Below, piece after piece: positions 35,717-43,385 of a DNA stretch of 64,000 bases. Origin of the DNA: Flavobacteriaceae bacterium (GTDB taxonomy: Bacteria > Bacteroidota > Bacteroidia > Flavobacteriales > Flavobacteriaceae); contig JANQSO010000007.1 in the NCBI GenBank assembly GCA_028284005.1, positions 186,001 to 250,000 of the forward strand, read 5' to 3'. A program made the translations under genes and the position numbers. The notes below the pieces were generated by a model. The model had not been told where the DNA came from and ran no database searches. It saw only the letters and a program-made list of their open reading frames with translations. Each line of letters begins with the position of its first letter. Within the stretch, counting starts at the first letter, position 1.

Positions 35717-36248
35717 ATTGCAAATGTTTTAAGTGTTCTTTTAATTGCGACTTACCACGGTGCAAATTTGTCCGGGAGGCGCTTTCTGTAATATTCAGTA
35801 TTTCTGAAATCTCTTGATGGTCATAGCCTTCCAGTAAATATAATTTTACTACCGTCTTATAATTGCTGGATAATTTATCGATCGCGGAAATAATTTCGGA
35901 ATGAGTCGTCTCATCCGACACCTGCCAATTGTGGCCATCGTCATCAGCAATACTCATTGTTTCATCATTAATGGCATATAATTCCATTTTCCTCGCTTTG
36001 ATAATATCCAGACACCTATTAATCACTATTCTTTTTAACCAGGCTCCAAAGGTGACGTCCCCTTTGAACTGATTTAATTTTTGAAACGCTTTAATAAACG
36101 CTTCCTGCATTGCGTCTTCTGCCGCCGCAGTGTCCTTTAGATACCGTTGAGCAACAATAAACATCCCTTCACAATAACGCTTATATAGCGCCATCTGTGC
36201 TTTATGGTTCCTTTGTTTACATTGTTCAATAAGTAAAGAATCGGACAA
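35700..36248 (-). CDS. ECF RNA polymerase sigma factor (module 2)
   Basis: A 182-residue ECF sigma factor. Region 2: AAAEDAMQEAFIKAFQKLNQFKG and FGAWLKRIVINRCLDIIKARK; region 4: LSSNYKTVVKLYLLEGYDHQEISEI. The start is a TTG; no ATG or GTG lies upstream in frame and the next Met falls within region 2, so TTG is preferred. Its promoter overlaps that of the divergent DUF2911 gene. First gene of a three-gene operon with the membrane regulator and the repeat protein. Confidence 0.9.
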   Translation of the reverse strand: MSDSLLIEQCKQRNHKAQMALYKRYCEGMFIVAQRYLKDTAAAEDAMQEAFIKAFQKLNQFKGDVTFGAWLKRIVINRCLDIIKARKMELYAINDETMSIADDDGHNWQVSDETTHSEIISAIDKLSSNYKTVVKLYLLEGYDHQEISEILNITESASRTNLHRGKSQLKEHLKHLQYGTGY

Positions 36249-36291
36249 ACTTGATGGTTTTTTGGTTGCTGTTCGTGTAAAAGACGACGAA

Positions 36292-36319
36292 AAAATATAG
36301 GTGTTGCAAAAAATTACAA
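36292..36319 (-). promoter_or_regulatory. Promoter (TTG-N17-TATATTTT) of ECF module 2
   Basis: On the minus strand TTG (36319-36317) and TATATTTT (36299-36292) are 17 bases apart; the -7 box matches TAnnTTTG at seven of eight positions. It implies a housekeeping-type promoter for the sigma operon with a leader of about 35-40 bases. Confidence 0.45.
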
Positions 36320-36335
36320 TAATTTACTACCTTTA
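36304..36335 (+). promoter_or_regulatory. Promoter (TTG-N21-TACCTTTA) of the DUF2911 gene
   Basis: TTG at 36304-36306 and TACCTTTA at 36328-36335 (seven of eight matches to TAnnTTTG). It is interleaved with the divergent promoter of ECF module 2, so binding at one may exclude the other. Confidence 0.4.
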
Positions 36336-36357
36336 AAATTAACAAACTATAGATATT

Positions 36358-36930
36358 ATGAGTAAAGGATTAAAGATTTTTCTTTGGGCTATTGGAATCA
36401 TTGGTATTTTGGCCATTTTGCTATTCTTTGTAGTAGGGCCCATAATGAAAAAACAAACCAAAAAGCATAGCCCGGAACAACATATTGTATATAGCAATAA
36501 CGACCTGGAGCTAAAGGTTTTTTATTGCAGTCCGTCTAAAAAAGGAAGGAAGATATTTGGTGAACTTGTTCCGTATGGAGAAGTATGGCGAACGGGGGCC
36601 AACGAAGCTTCCACCTTTACCACCAATAAAGATCTTGAAATTGACGGAAAAAAATTGGGATCCGGCACATATACATTATGGACAATACCTAACGAAGAAA
36701 GCTGGGATGTCATCTTTAACTCCAAAATGTATGACTGGGGTGTTAAAGTTACCGACAGAAAGCCTTCCCGGGAACCTGATCATGATGTCCTGGTCACAAA
36801 AGCTAATGTATCCCGTAGTATTACAAATGCAGAAAACTTTAGTATTTCCTTTACCGAAGGTCTGGGCAATGTAATTATGGTATTTGCCTGGGATGATGTT
36901 GTGGTCCCTGTTGAGATCAATCAGGATTAA
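36358..36930 (+). CDS. DUF2911 domain-containing protein
   Basis: A 190-residue protein anchored by one N-terminal helix (about 6-26, FLWAIGIIGILAILLFFVVGPI in part) with a DUF2911 domain: YGEVWRTGANEASTFTTNKD, GSGTYTLWTIPNEESWDVIFN and a final beta region. DUF2911 is common in Bacteroidota and is predicted to be periplasmic; function unknown. Its stop lies one base from the stop of the convergent ohr gene. Confidence 0.85.
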   Translation: MSKGLKIFLWAIGIIGILAILLFFVVGPIMKKQTKKHSPEQHIVYSNNDLELKVFYCSPSKKGRKIFGELVPYGEVWRTGANEASTFTTNKDLEIDGKKLGSGTYTLWTIPNEESWDVIFNSKMYDWGVKVTDRKPSREPDHDVLVTKANVSRSITNAENFSISFTEGLGNVIMVFAWDDVVVPVEINQD

Positions 36931-36931
36931 G

Positions 36932-37357
36932 TTATTCGTCCAGCATTAAATTTAGAGTAACTGTAATATTATCGCGTGTAGCTTTTGAAAAAGGGCATAT
37001 TTCGTGTGCTTTGTTTATTATGTCCTCACCTGTCTTTATATCTACGCCCGGAATGTAACAATCCAATGTCGCTTCCAGAAAAGCACCTTCATTATCCTTA
37101 CAGAACCCAATGGTAGCAGTTACACTAAAATCCTTTCCAATTTCTATTCTTTTTTTTCGTGCAATAAGCTCTATTGCCCCTCCGAAGCAAGCAGAATAAG
37201 CACATCCAAATAATTGTTCCGGATTCACCCCGTCTCCGCCATCACCTCCCATGGATATAGGCTCAGAAAGATTTAGATCCAATTTTCCATCTTCGGTTGT
37301 GGCACGGCCGTTTCTTCCTCCTACTGTTGTAGAAGCTGCTTCATATAAAGTTTCCAT
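36932..37357 (-). CDS. ohr: Organic hydroperoxide resistance protein (Ohr/OsmC family)
   Basis: A 141-residue Ohr peroxidase beginning METLYEAASTTVGGRNGRA. The two redox cysteines are in FGCAYSACFGGAIELIA-type context (first Cys) and HEICPFSKATRDN (second Cys), as in thiol-dependent reduction of organic hydroperoxides using lipoylated partners. A longer frame from 37387 is possible but adds ten residues that do not fit the family, so the start at 37357 is preferred. Confidence 0.92.
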   Translation of the reverse strand: METLYEAASTTVGGRNGRATTEDGKLDLNLSEPISMGGDGGDGVNPEQLFGCAYSACFGGAIELIARKKRIEIGKDFSVTATIGFCKDNEGAFLEATLDCYIPGVDIKTGEDIINKAHEICPFSKATRDNITVTLNLMLDE

Positions 37358-37448
37358 AGTGTTTATTTTATGTTTAAGAACTTTCAATATACTATCTAAT
37401 TATCATGAATAAAAGTTGATATTCATAAAATTGTTATAAATTTCGACT

Positions 37449-38531
37449 GTGGCAAAAAAAGAAAAACATATTGGTGCCTTATCTGAAAAAGAAGGTGTTC
37501 AACCTCCAAAATCCGTAAGTGATTCTTCTGCAAAGAAGCTCAAAGAAAAAAGGAAGGAAGTACCCTCTGTTTCTCAACTGGTTACCGGGATCTTAGCAGG
37601 TGATAAAACTGCTTTGAGCAGGGCTATTACACTGGTTGAAAGCACTGCTGCCAAGCATCAAACACAAGCCAGGCAAATTATTGAAGCATGCCTGCCGCAT
37701 GCAAACAAATCTGTACGTATTGGAATTACAGGAGTACCGGGCGTAGGAAAAAGTACTTTTATAGAAGCTTTTGGAAAATTACTTGTTTCTGAAAACCATA
37801 AAGTAGCTATTCTTGCAGTAGACCCAAGCAGCTCACTTAGCAAAGGAAGCATATTGGGAGATAAGACCCGTATGGAAGACCTTGTAAAAGAATCCAACGC
37901 ATTTATACGCCCTTCGGCGAGTGGAGATTCTTTAGGGGGTGTCGCCCGCAAAACTCGTGAAACGATCATTCTCTGCGAAGCAGCGGGTTTTGATACCATT
38001 ATCATTGAAACAGTTGGTGTTGGACAAAGTGAGACCGCTGTACATTCTATGACCGATTTCTTTTTGCTGCTTAAACTTGCCGGGGCCGGTGACGAACTGC
38101 AGGGTATAAAACGTGGAATCATTGAAATGGCAGATGCCATTGTTATCAATAAAGCTGATGGTGAAAACATGAAAGCAGCACGGTTTGCAAAGACCGAGTT
38201 TAACCGGGCACTACACCTATATCCTCCTAAAGATAGCAATTGGGTACCAAAAACAGTGACTTGCAGCGCATTAAAAAATGAAGGGATCACCGAGGTAGGT
38301 GAAATGATCGACCATTATATTTCTGAAACCAGGTCCAATGGTTATTTTTCAGAAAAAAGAAAACAACAAAATAAGTTTTGGTTGTTACAAACCATAGAGG
38401 ATACCATAAAGAGTGAATTTTTTAGTGATCCCAAAGTAAAAAAAGAGTTGAAAAAACAATTAAAAGCCCTGGATGCCAATGCCACCACTCCGTTTGAAGC
38501 TGCACATGCAATTCTTCAGCTGGTAAAATAG
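37449..38531 (+). CDS. meaB: Methylmalonyl-CoA mutase-associated GTPase MeaB
   Basis: A 360-residue G3E-family P-loop GTPase that protects and reloads adenosylcobalamin in methylmalonyl-CoA mutase. Walker A GVPGVGKST (95-103), DPSSSLSKGSILGDKTRM (125-142), ETVGVGQSE (187-195) and the guanine-specificity motif NKAD (234-237) are present. It has a GTG start and a lysine-rich extension of about 40 residues before the family core, usual in flavobacteria. TTG (37416-37418) and TAAATTTC (37437-37444) 18 bases apart form a possible promoter, which would leave almost no leader. Confidence 0.93.
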   Translation: MAKKEKHIGALSEKEGVQPPKSVSDSSAKKLKEKRKEVPSVSQLVTGILAGDKTALSRAITLVESTAAKHQTQARQIIEACLPHANKSVRIGITGVPGVGKSTFIEAFGKLLVSENHKVAILAVDPSSSLSKGSILGDKTRMEDLVKESNAFIRPSASGDSLGGVARKTRETIILCEAAGFDTIIIETVGVGQSETAVHSMTDFFLLLKLAGAGDELQGIKRGIIEMADAIVINKADGENMKAARFAKTEFNRALHLYPPKDSNWVPKTVTCSALKNEGITEVGEMIDHYISETRSNGYFSEKRKQQNKFWLLQTIEDTIKSEFFSDPKVKKELKKQLKALDANATTPFEAAHAILQLVK

Positions 38532-38579
38532 AATTTATTCGTAAAGAAGTTACCAATATCAAATAGGTTCTATACAAAC

Positions 38580-39518
38580 TTAGAAACTGTCTTTAAACCA
38601 CTCTACCTGCGCTTCCAGGCCTTCCCGTAAGTTGGTTGTTGGATTATATCCCAGCAATCTCCTTGCTTTGTCTATATTGGCTTTAGTACGTGACTGATCC
38701 CCCGGGCGAGCCGGTTTATTCTCTATTTTTATTTTCTTCTGAAGTATTTCTTCTACCGTAGCTATTCCTGTAGCGGTAGTATTTTCTTTTTCAGTTCCCA
38801 AATTGAATATCTCGCCGTTACAAACGTCTTTATGATCCATTACGCTTACAATCCCGTCTACTATGTCCTGTACATAGGTAAAACTCCTCAAATGAGCCGC
38901 ACTACCTTCATACAAAGGAAACGGTTTATCATTCAATCCACAATCTATAAGCCTGGTGTATAACTTATCCGGCCTTTCTCTGGGCCCATAGACAGAATAG
39001 AGCCTAAGAGAGCAACTTTCCAGCATTTCTCTTCGAGAATAAGCCAGCACTAATTGTTCTGCAGCCAATTTGGTAACACCATACCAGGAAGCCGGCATGG
39101 GAGCTTCGTTTTCGGTCAATGTAGCATGGAGCCCATAAATGGAAGATGTAGCTATATTAACAAAAAAAGGTTTTGTATCCAGAGTCTCAATAGTATCTAA
39201 CATCCGTTGTGTTCCAAAAAAATTGTTGCTGAAATAATCTTCAAACAAACTGTCCGTAGAAATTCCGGGCTGCGCGGCAAAATGAAATATGAAGGCAGTA
39301 TCTTCAGTAATAACCTTACTTAGATCATCCTTTCGAAGATCAATTCTTTGGACCATTACTCCTTTTTCTGCTAATGCTTCAGAATTTAATTCCTTTAAGG
39401 AAACATCATAATAATCTGAAAAATTATCAATAGCCACAACTTCATGCCCCATAGCTATGAGCCTTTCTGCAGTATGCGATCCTATAAAGCCGGCTGCTCC
39501 TGTAACTAAAACCTTCAT
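38580..39518 (-). CDS. NAD-dependent epimerase, UDP-glucuronate 4-epimerase-like
   Basis: A 312-residue extended SDR: NAD motif TGAAGFIGSHTAERL (6-20), TSS (124-126), Tyr146-xxx-Lys150 (YGVTK) and LRLYSVYGPRERPDKLYTRL, the arginine-rich segment of uronate epimerases. DNFSDYYDVSLKELN at 31-45 also matches UDP-GlcA 4-epimerases. It would interconvert UDP-glucuronate and UDP-galacturonate for surface glycans or lipid A modification. A single gene, convergent with meaB and divergent from the GT2 operon. Confidence 0.85.
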   Translation of the reverse strand: MKVLVTGAAGFIGSHTAERLIAMGHEVVAIDNFSDYYDVSLKELNSEALAEKGVMVQRIDLRKDDLSKVITEDTAFIFHFAAQPGISTDSLFEDYFSNNFFGTQRMLDTIETLDTKPFFVNIATSSIYGLHATLTENEAPMPASWYGVTKLAAEQLVLAYSRREMLESCSLRLYSVYGPRERPDKLYTRLIDCGLNDKPFPLYEGSAAHLRSFTYVQDIVDGIVSVMDHKDVCNGEIFNLGTEKENTTATGIATVEEILQKKIKIENKPARPGDQSRTKANIDKARRLLGYNPTTNLREGLEAQVEWFKDSF

Positions 39519-39595
39519 ATAAATTGTTTACTACTGCAAATTAACATCTTTTTTACGGTTCTGTTTTAAAATCTGCTCATTGTTGAAAAAAGAAA

Positions 39596-39603
39596 TACTT
39601 TTG
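39596..39603 (+). promoter_or_regulatory. Promoter -7 box of the GT2-LAB_N-GT39 operon
   Basis: TACTTTTG (followed by C), an exact match to TAnnTTTG, about 22 bases before the start codon. No clear TTG at -33. Confidence 0.5.
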
Positions 39604-39625
39604 CAAAAACATTTACCCGTAAAAT

Positions 39626-40336
39626 ATGTACGAGTTTACTATTATAGTTCCGGTATATAACGAAGAGGAGAACTTAGAGCGTGTTGAGAAAGAATTACTT
39701 GCTTATACCGGAATCGCTACAAAAAAAACTGCCATTCTTTTTGTGAATGATGGGTCGAAAGATAAAAGTCAGGAACTGATTGAAACTATTTGTGGCCGTA
39801 ATACTAATTTTCAATTTATCACTTTTAAAGAGAACAGAGGCCTGAGCGCTGCCATAAAAGCCGGTTTTGATCATGTAGAAACTCCTTTACTGGGTTATAT
39901 TGATTCTGACCTGCAAACGGCTCCGGAGGATTTCAATTTACTACTGGAACATATTGACTCGTACGAATTAGTAACAGGCGTACGTGCCAACCGAAAGGAT
40001 TCTTTTGTAAAGAATATGTCATCTAAGATCGCAAACGGAATTCGCCGCGCATTTACGCACGACGGAATGGATGATACGGGTTGTCCTTTGAAGGTTATTA
40101 AAACCGATGCCGCTAAAAGAATCCCTATGTTCAAAGGTTTACACAGGTTTTTACCGGCTATGATCCTGCTTCAGAATGGAAAAGTGTTACAGGTTCCCGT
40201 ACAACATTTTCCAAGAATTGCCGGTACCGCCAAGTTTGGACTTTGGAACCGTCTTTTGGGGCCCTTGATGGATTGCTTTGCCTACCTTTGGATGAAGAAG
40301 AAGTATATCAATTACGAGATCAAGAACAAAGGATGA
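39626..40336 (+). CDS. Glycosyltransferase family 2 (polyprenyl-phosphate sugar synthase-like)
   Basis: A 236-residue GT2 enzyme of the DPM1/ArnC type: FTIIVPVYNEEENLERV (4-20), FVNDGSKDKSQELI, ENRGLSAAIKAGFDH and the metal site GYIDSDLQTAPEDF. No C-terminal membrane helices, so it is the soluble or peripheral form. It would charge undecaprenyl phosphate with a sugar for the GT39 transferase encoded two genes downstream. Its stop overlaps the next start (ATGA). Confidence 0.88.
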   Translation: MYEFTIIVPVYNEEENLERVEKELLAYTGIATKKTAILFVNDGSKDKSQELIETICGRNTNFQFITFKENRGLSAAIKAGFDHVETPLLGYIDSDLQTAPEDFNLLLEHIDSYELVTGVRANRKDSFVKNMSSKIANGIRRAFTHDGMDDTGCPLKVIKTDAAKRIPMFKGLHRFLPAMILLQNGKVLQVPVQHFPRIAGTAKFGLWNRLLGPLMDCFAYLWMKKKYINYEIKNKG

Positions 40337-40965
40337 GCAATTGGCTTATTTACGGAATTGGCTTTTTGGCACAAATTCTCTTTTCGGGGAGGTTATTGGT
40401 GCAGTGGATTCTTTCGGAAAAAAGCAGGCGTGTAGTTACACCTTCATTGTTCTGGAAACTGAGTTTATTTGCTTCCTTTTTACTCTTTGTATATGGCTAC
40501 CTTCGCGATGATTTTGCAATCATGCTTGGCCAATCACTCACATACTTCATTTACATCCGGAATTTACAATTGCAGGGAGAATGGCAAAAATCTCCAAAAT
40601 GGTTTCAAATTTTTTTACTGATTTTTCCTGTATTTATAGTGATCTATTCCTACAATAATGGCGAGTACGACCTACAACAGTTGTTTAACAACGAAGACAT
40701 TCCTTTTTGGTTGTTATTATTAGGTATTTTCTCTCAAATATTGTTCACTTTCCGGTTTGTATATCAATGGATGTATTCCGAAAAGACCAAAACCTCTCAA
40801 CTTCCGGTAGGTTTCTGGCGTATGAGCGTTTTAGGGGCTTCCCTTATTCTAACCTATGCCATCTTTAGAAAAGACCCAGTACTATTTGTGGGACACATAG
40901 CCGGATTGATTATTTATATTCGCAATATCTTTATTTGGAAAAAACAAGCCAATGAAAGCGCTTAA
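40333..40965 (+). CDS. Membrane protein with two LAB_N (lipid-A-disaccharide synthase N-terminal) domains
   Basis: A 210-residue protein starting MSNWLIYGIGFLAQILFSGR, coupled by ATGA to the GT2 gene. It is an internal duplication: residues about 1-78 and 113-196 each contain the pattern GhhhQhLFxxRhhhQWhxSEK, a central PxxFW(K/R)(L/M)S segment, and a closing (G)xxxxxxIYIRN. Each copy has three membrane helices. LAB_N occurs at the N-terminus of some LpxB proteins and alone beside lipid-linked sugar transferases; here it may act as a flippase or membrane scaffold. Confidence 0.85.
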   Translation: MSNWLIYGIGFLAQILFSGRLLVQWILSEKSRRVVTPSLFWKLSLFASFLLFVYGYLRDDFAIMLGQSLTYFIYIRNLQLQGEWQKSPKWFQIFLLIFPVFIVIYSYNNGEYDLQQLFNNEDIPFWLLLLGIFSQILFTFRFVYQWMYSEKTKTSQLPVGFWRMSVLGASLILTYAIFRKDPVLFVGHIAGLIIYIRNIFIWKKQANESA

Positions 40966-42586
40966 AAATAATCATATACTATTATTGATAGTAACGTGTT
41001 TTGCAATTTTCTTTGTGAATCTGGATACTTTGTATGTAAATATCATGGAAGCCCGGAACTTTACAACTGCACGAGAAATGTTGAATGACGGTAATTGGCT
41101 TTTAACGACCCTTAATGGAGAACCACGCTATCAAAAACCTCCTTTGCCTACCTGGATAACCGCTTTTTCGGCTGCAATTTTTGGGTTAAAAAGTTTGATG
41201 GCCCTACGTATTCCGGCTGCATTAATGGCTTTATTATTAGCCCTATTTTCATATAAATTCTCTATAAGACTTACTGCAAGCAAAATATATGCTTTTATAG
41301 CGACTTTAATTTTAGTGACTTCATTTTATATAGTTTTTGCAGGACGTAATGGGCAATGGGATATTTTTACGCATGCGTTCATGATGGTCTGTATTTATCA
41401 ACTGTACCTGTTCTTTACTTCCGAAAAGAAAAAATATCAATATGCCCTGATTGCAGCATTATTCTTTGGATTTTCCTTTATGAGTAAAGGTCCTGTTTCT
41501 TTGTACGCTTTGTTATTACCTTTCCTGATTTCCTTCGGAATCGTTTACAAATACAAGAACTTAAAAGCCAAACTGCTTCCGTTGTTTTTATTTTTAATTG
41601 TTTCTCTCCTGCTTTCCGGGTGGTGGCATTGGTATACATATACTTTTGACCCTGAGGTAGTAACTGAGATCACCAAAAGAGAAACCAATAACTGGACAGG
41701 TTATAATGTACGCCCGTTTTATTATTACTGGAGTTTTTTCACGCAGAGTGGAGTTTGGACCATTCCGGCTTTTATCGGGTTACTGTATCCGTATTTAAAA
41801 AACAGGGTTTTCAATAAAAGAGCATATGTATTTAGTTTTTTATGGACAATGATCTCTGTAGTATTGTTATCGATCATTCCTGAAAAGAAATCGCGCTATC
41901 TTTTGCCTGTACTTATCCCTTTAGCATTGAATACTGCTTTTTACATTGAATATCTCTTCCGAAGATTTTCTGAATTAAAAGACAAGCGTGAAACAATTCC
42001 CGTATACTTCAATTTTGGTTTAATTGCCAGTATCGGTCTTATATTTCCTGTTGCCGGATATTTTTTTCTGAAAGATACTCTTAGCGGTAAATGGATTTGG
42101 TTCATCCTTCTTTCTATGGGGCTTTTCGCCATCGGTTTCTATATGTTTCGGAACCTTTTCCGTAAAAAGATACAACCTGTTTTTTATTTAACTATAGCCT
42201 TTATTGCAACAGTAATATGCTTTGGAATGCCAATGGCAAAGGCGTTGACCGTAAATCCTGAATACAAAGGCCTTTCACAATTAAATTCCTGGCAAAATGA
42301 AACAAATCTGGAAGTGTATGAGTATTCTTTTTTTACTCCGGAACTTATCTGGGATTACGGAGATACTATTGAGGTACTTAAAAAAGAGGATGGAATTGCT
42401 ATTCCTTCCGAAGCAACATTTGGTGTTTTAGTGACCGAAGATGAAACTGCAGATTTTTTCAAGGCATTTGAAGGTTATTCCATAGAAAAGGTCACTTATT
42501 ACGATATGAATGCCAAAGGTAAAGAAGACCGCTCTCACAAAACCCGCTTATACCGTGATCTTTACCTTATCAAGAAGGTGGAATAA
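40952..42586 (+). CDS. ArnT-like glycosyltransferase (GT39/GT83 family)
   Basis: A 544-residue polytopic membrane glycosyltransferase. The first periplasmic loop has the family signature (EARNFTTAREMLNDGNWLL, then GEPRYQKPPLPTW), in which the acidic residues bind the polyprenyl-phosphate donor. About ten to twelve hydrophobic segments run to about residue 430, followed by a soluble C-terminal domain. It should transfer a sugar from undecaprenyl phosphate to lipid A, protein or another glycan in the periplasm. The start overlaps the LAB_N gene by 14 bases. Confidence 0.88.
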   Translation: MKALKNNHILLLIVTCFAIFFVNLDTLYVNIMEARNFTTAREMLNDGNWLLTTLNGEPRYQKPPLPTWITAFSAAIFGLKSLMALRIPAALMALLLALFSYKFSIRLTASKIYAFIATLILVTSFYIVFAGRNGQWDIFTHAFMMVCIYQLYLFFTSEKKKYQYALIAALFFGFSFMSKGPVSLYALLLPFLISFGIVYKYKNLKAKLLPLFLFLIVSLLLSGWWHWYTYTFDPEVVTEITKRETNNWTGYNVRPFYYYWSFFTQSGVWTIPAFIGLLYPYLKNRVFNKRAYVFSFLWTMISVVLLSIIPEKKSRYLLPVLIPLALNTAFYIEYLFRRFSELKDKRETIPVYFNFGLIASIGLIFPVAGYFFLKDTLSGKWIWFILLSMGLFAIGFYMFRNLFRKKIQPVFYLTIAFIATVICFGMPMAKALTVNPEYKGLSQLNSWQNETNLEVYEYSFFTPELIWDYGDTIEVLKKEDGIAIPSEATFGVLVTEDETADFFKAFEGYSIEKVTYYDMNAKGKEDRSHKTRLYRDLYLIKKVE

Positions 42587-43142
42587 GCTTTTTTCGTGCC
42601 CAACTTTGCAATTGAAAGAATATCCACCCCAGGATTCCTCCAAAAAACATCCCGGTAATTATATCTAATGGGTAGTGTACTCCCAAATAGATACGGCTGT
42701 ATGCAATTACAATGGCCCAGAGAAGTAATAAGAATGGTAAATAACGGTACCATTCCTTAAGAAGTAATCCCAAGAAAACTGCTGCAGCCATAGAACTTGC
42801 AGCATGAGCAGAAAAATATCCGTAGCGGCCACATCGTTCGGCAGCAAATCGCATTATATCCTGCAGGCTTTCAACCTGACAGGGCCGTGGACGTTGTATC
42901 CCATATTTAAAAAGGTTAGCGAGTTGATCGGTAGCAGTAATCATTAAAGCTGCGCTAACAACAATAATAACAGTTGTTTTAATTCCATAGTGCTTATATA
43001 TCAAATAGAGTAAAATGACATAAAGTGGAATAGAAGACCATTTAGCAGTAACTATTTGCCAAAACCCATCCCAGTTTTCGCTTCCCAATGAATTGAGGAA
43101 CAAGAATAGCTCGGAGTCATATTTTAATAGTTCCTCAATCAT
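42570..43142 (-). CDS. PAP2 family membrane phosphatase
   Basis: A 190-residue type 2 phosphatidic acid phosphatase with the three family motifs: KYGIQRPRP, YFSAHAASS and SRIYLGVHYPLDIITG. Five to six membrane helices. Substrates of such proteins include undecaprenyl diphosphate and lipid A phosphates. It is convergent with, and overlaps by 17 bases, the ArnT-like gene; a role in the same lipid modification or carrier recycling is plausible but unproven. Confidence 0.88.
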   Translation of the reverse strand: MIEELLKYDSELFLFLNSLGSENWDGFWQIVTAKWSSIPLYVILLYLIYKHYGIKTTVIIVVSAALMITATDQLANLFKYGIQRPRPCQVESLQDIMRFAAERCGRYGYFSAHAASSMAAAVFLGLLLKEWYRYLPFLLLLWAIVIAYSRIYLGVHYPLDIITGMFFGGILGWIFFQLQSWARKKLIPPS

Positions 43143-43365
43143 CTTCGTAGCGGGAGATCTCCCGGTCGTAAAATTCGGTAGCTTCTCTTATGTAATTTTC
43201 AGTTTCAGATTCCAGTTCTTTTTGGTCGTGATTATCAAATTCTTCCAGCCACTCCACCTCATCATTTTCCAGGTTTATAATAAAGCGGGGAAATTCGGTA
43301 TGAATTACAAAGATAGCCGTAGGGTAGTCTGTATTGTCACCCAGTAAATATTTTGGAAAATCCAT
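43135..43365 (-). CDS. Small acidic conserved protein (76 residues)
   Basis: An acidic 76-residue protein (MDFPKYLLGDNTDYPTAIFV near the start, many Glu/Asp in the second half, ending EISRYEDD). It overlaps the PAP2 gene by 8 bases. It resembles small flavobacterial proteins annotated only as hypothetical; no domain or function is recognised. Gene identity is supported by coding-like sequence and tight coupling. Confidence 0.65.
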   Translation of the reverse strand: MDFPKYLLGDNTDYPTAIFVIHTEFPRFIINLENDEVEWLEEFDNHDQKELESETENYIREATEFYDREISRYEDD

Positions 43366-43385
43366 GATCTCAGATTATTTGAAAA

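Noticed and set aside
37658-38290. 210-residue minus-strand frame opposite meaB
   Set aside because: Lies wholly within meaB, whose motifs are complete; no family resemblance.
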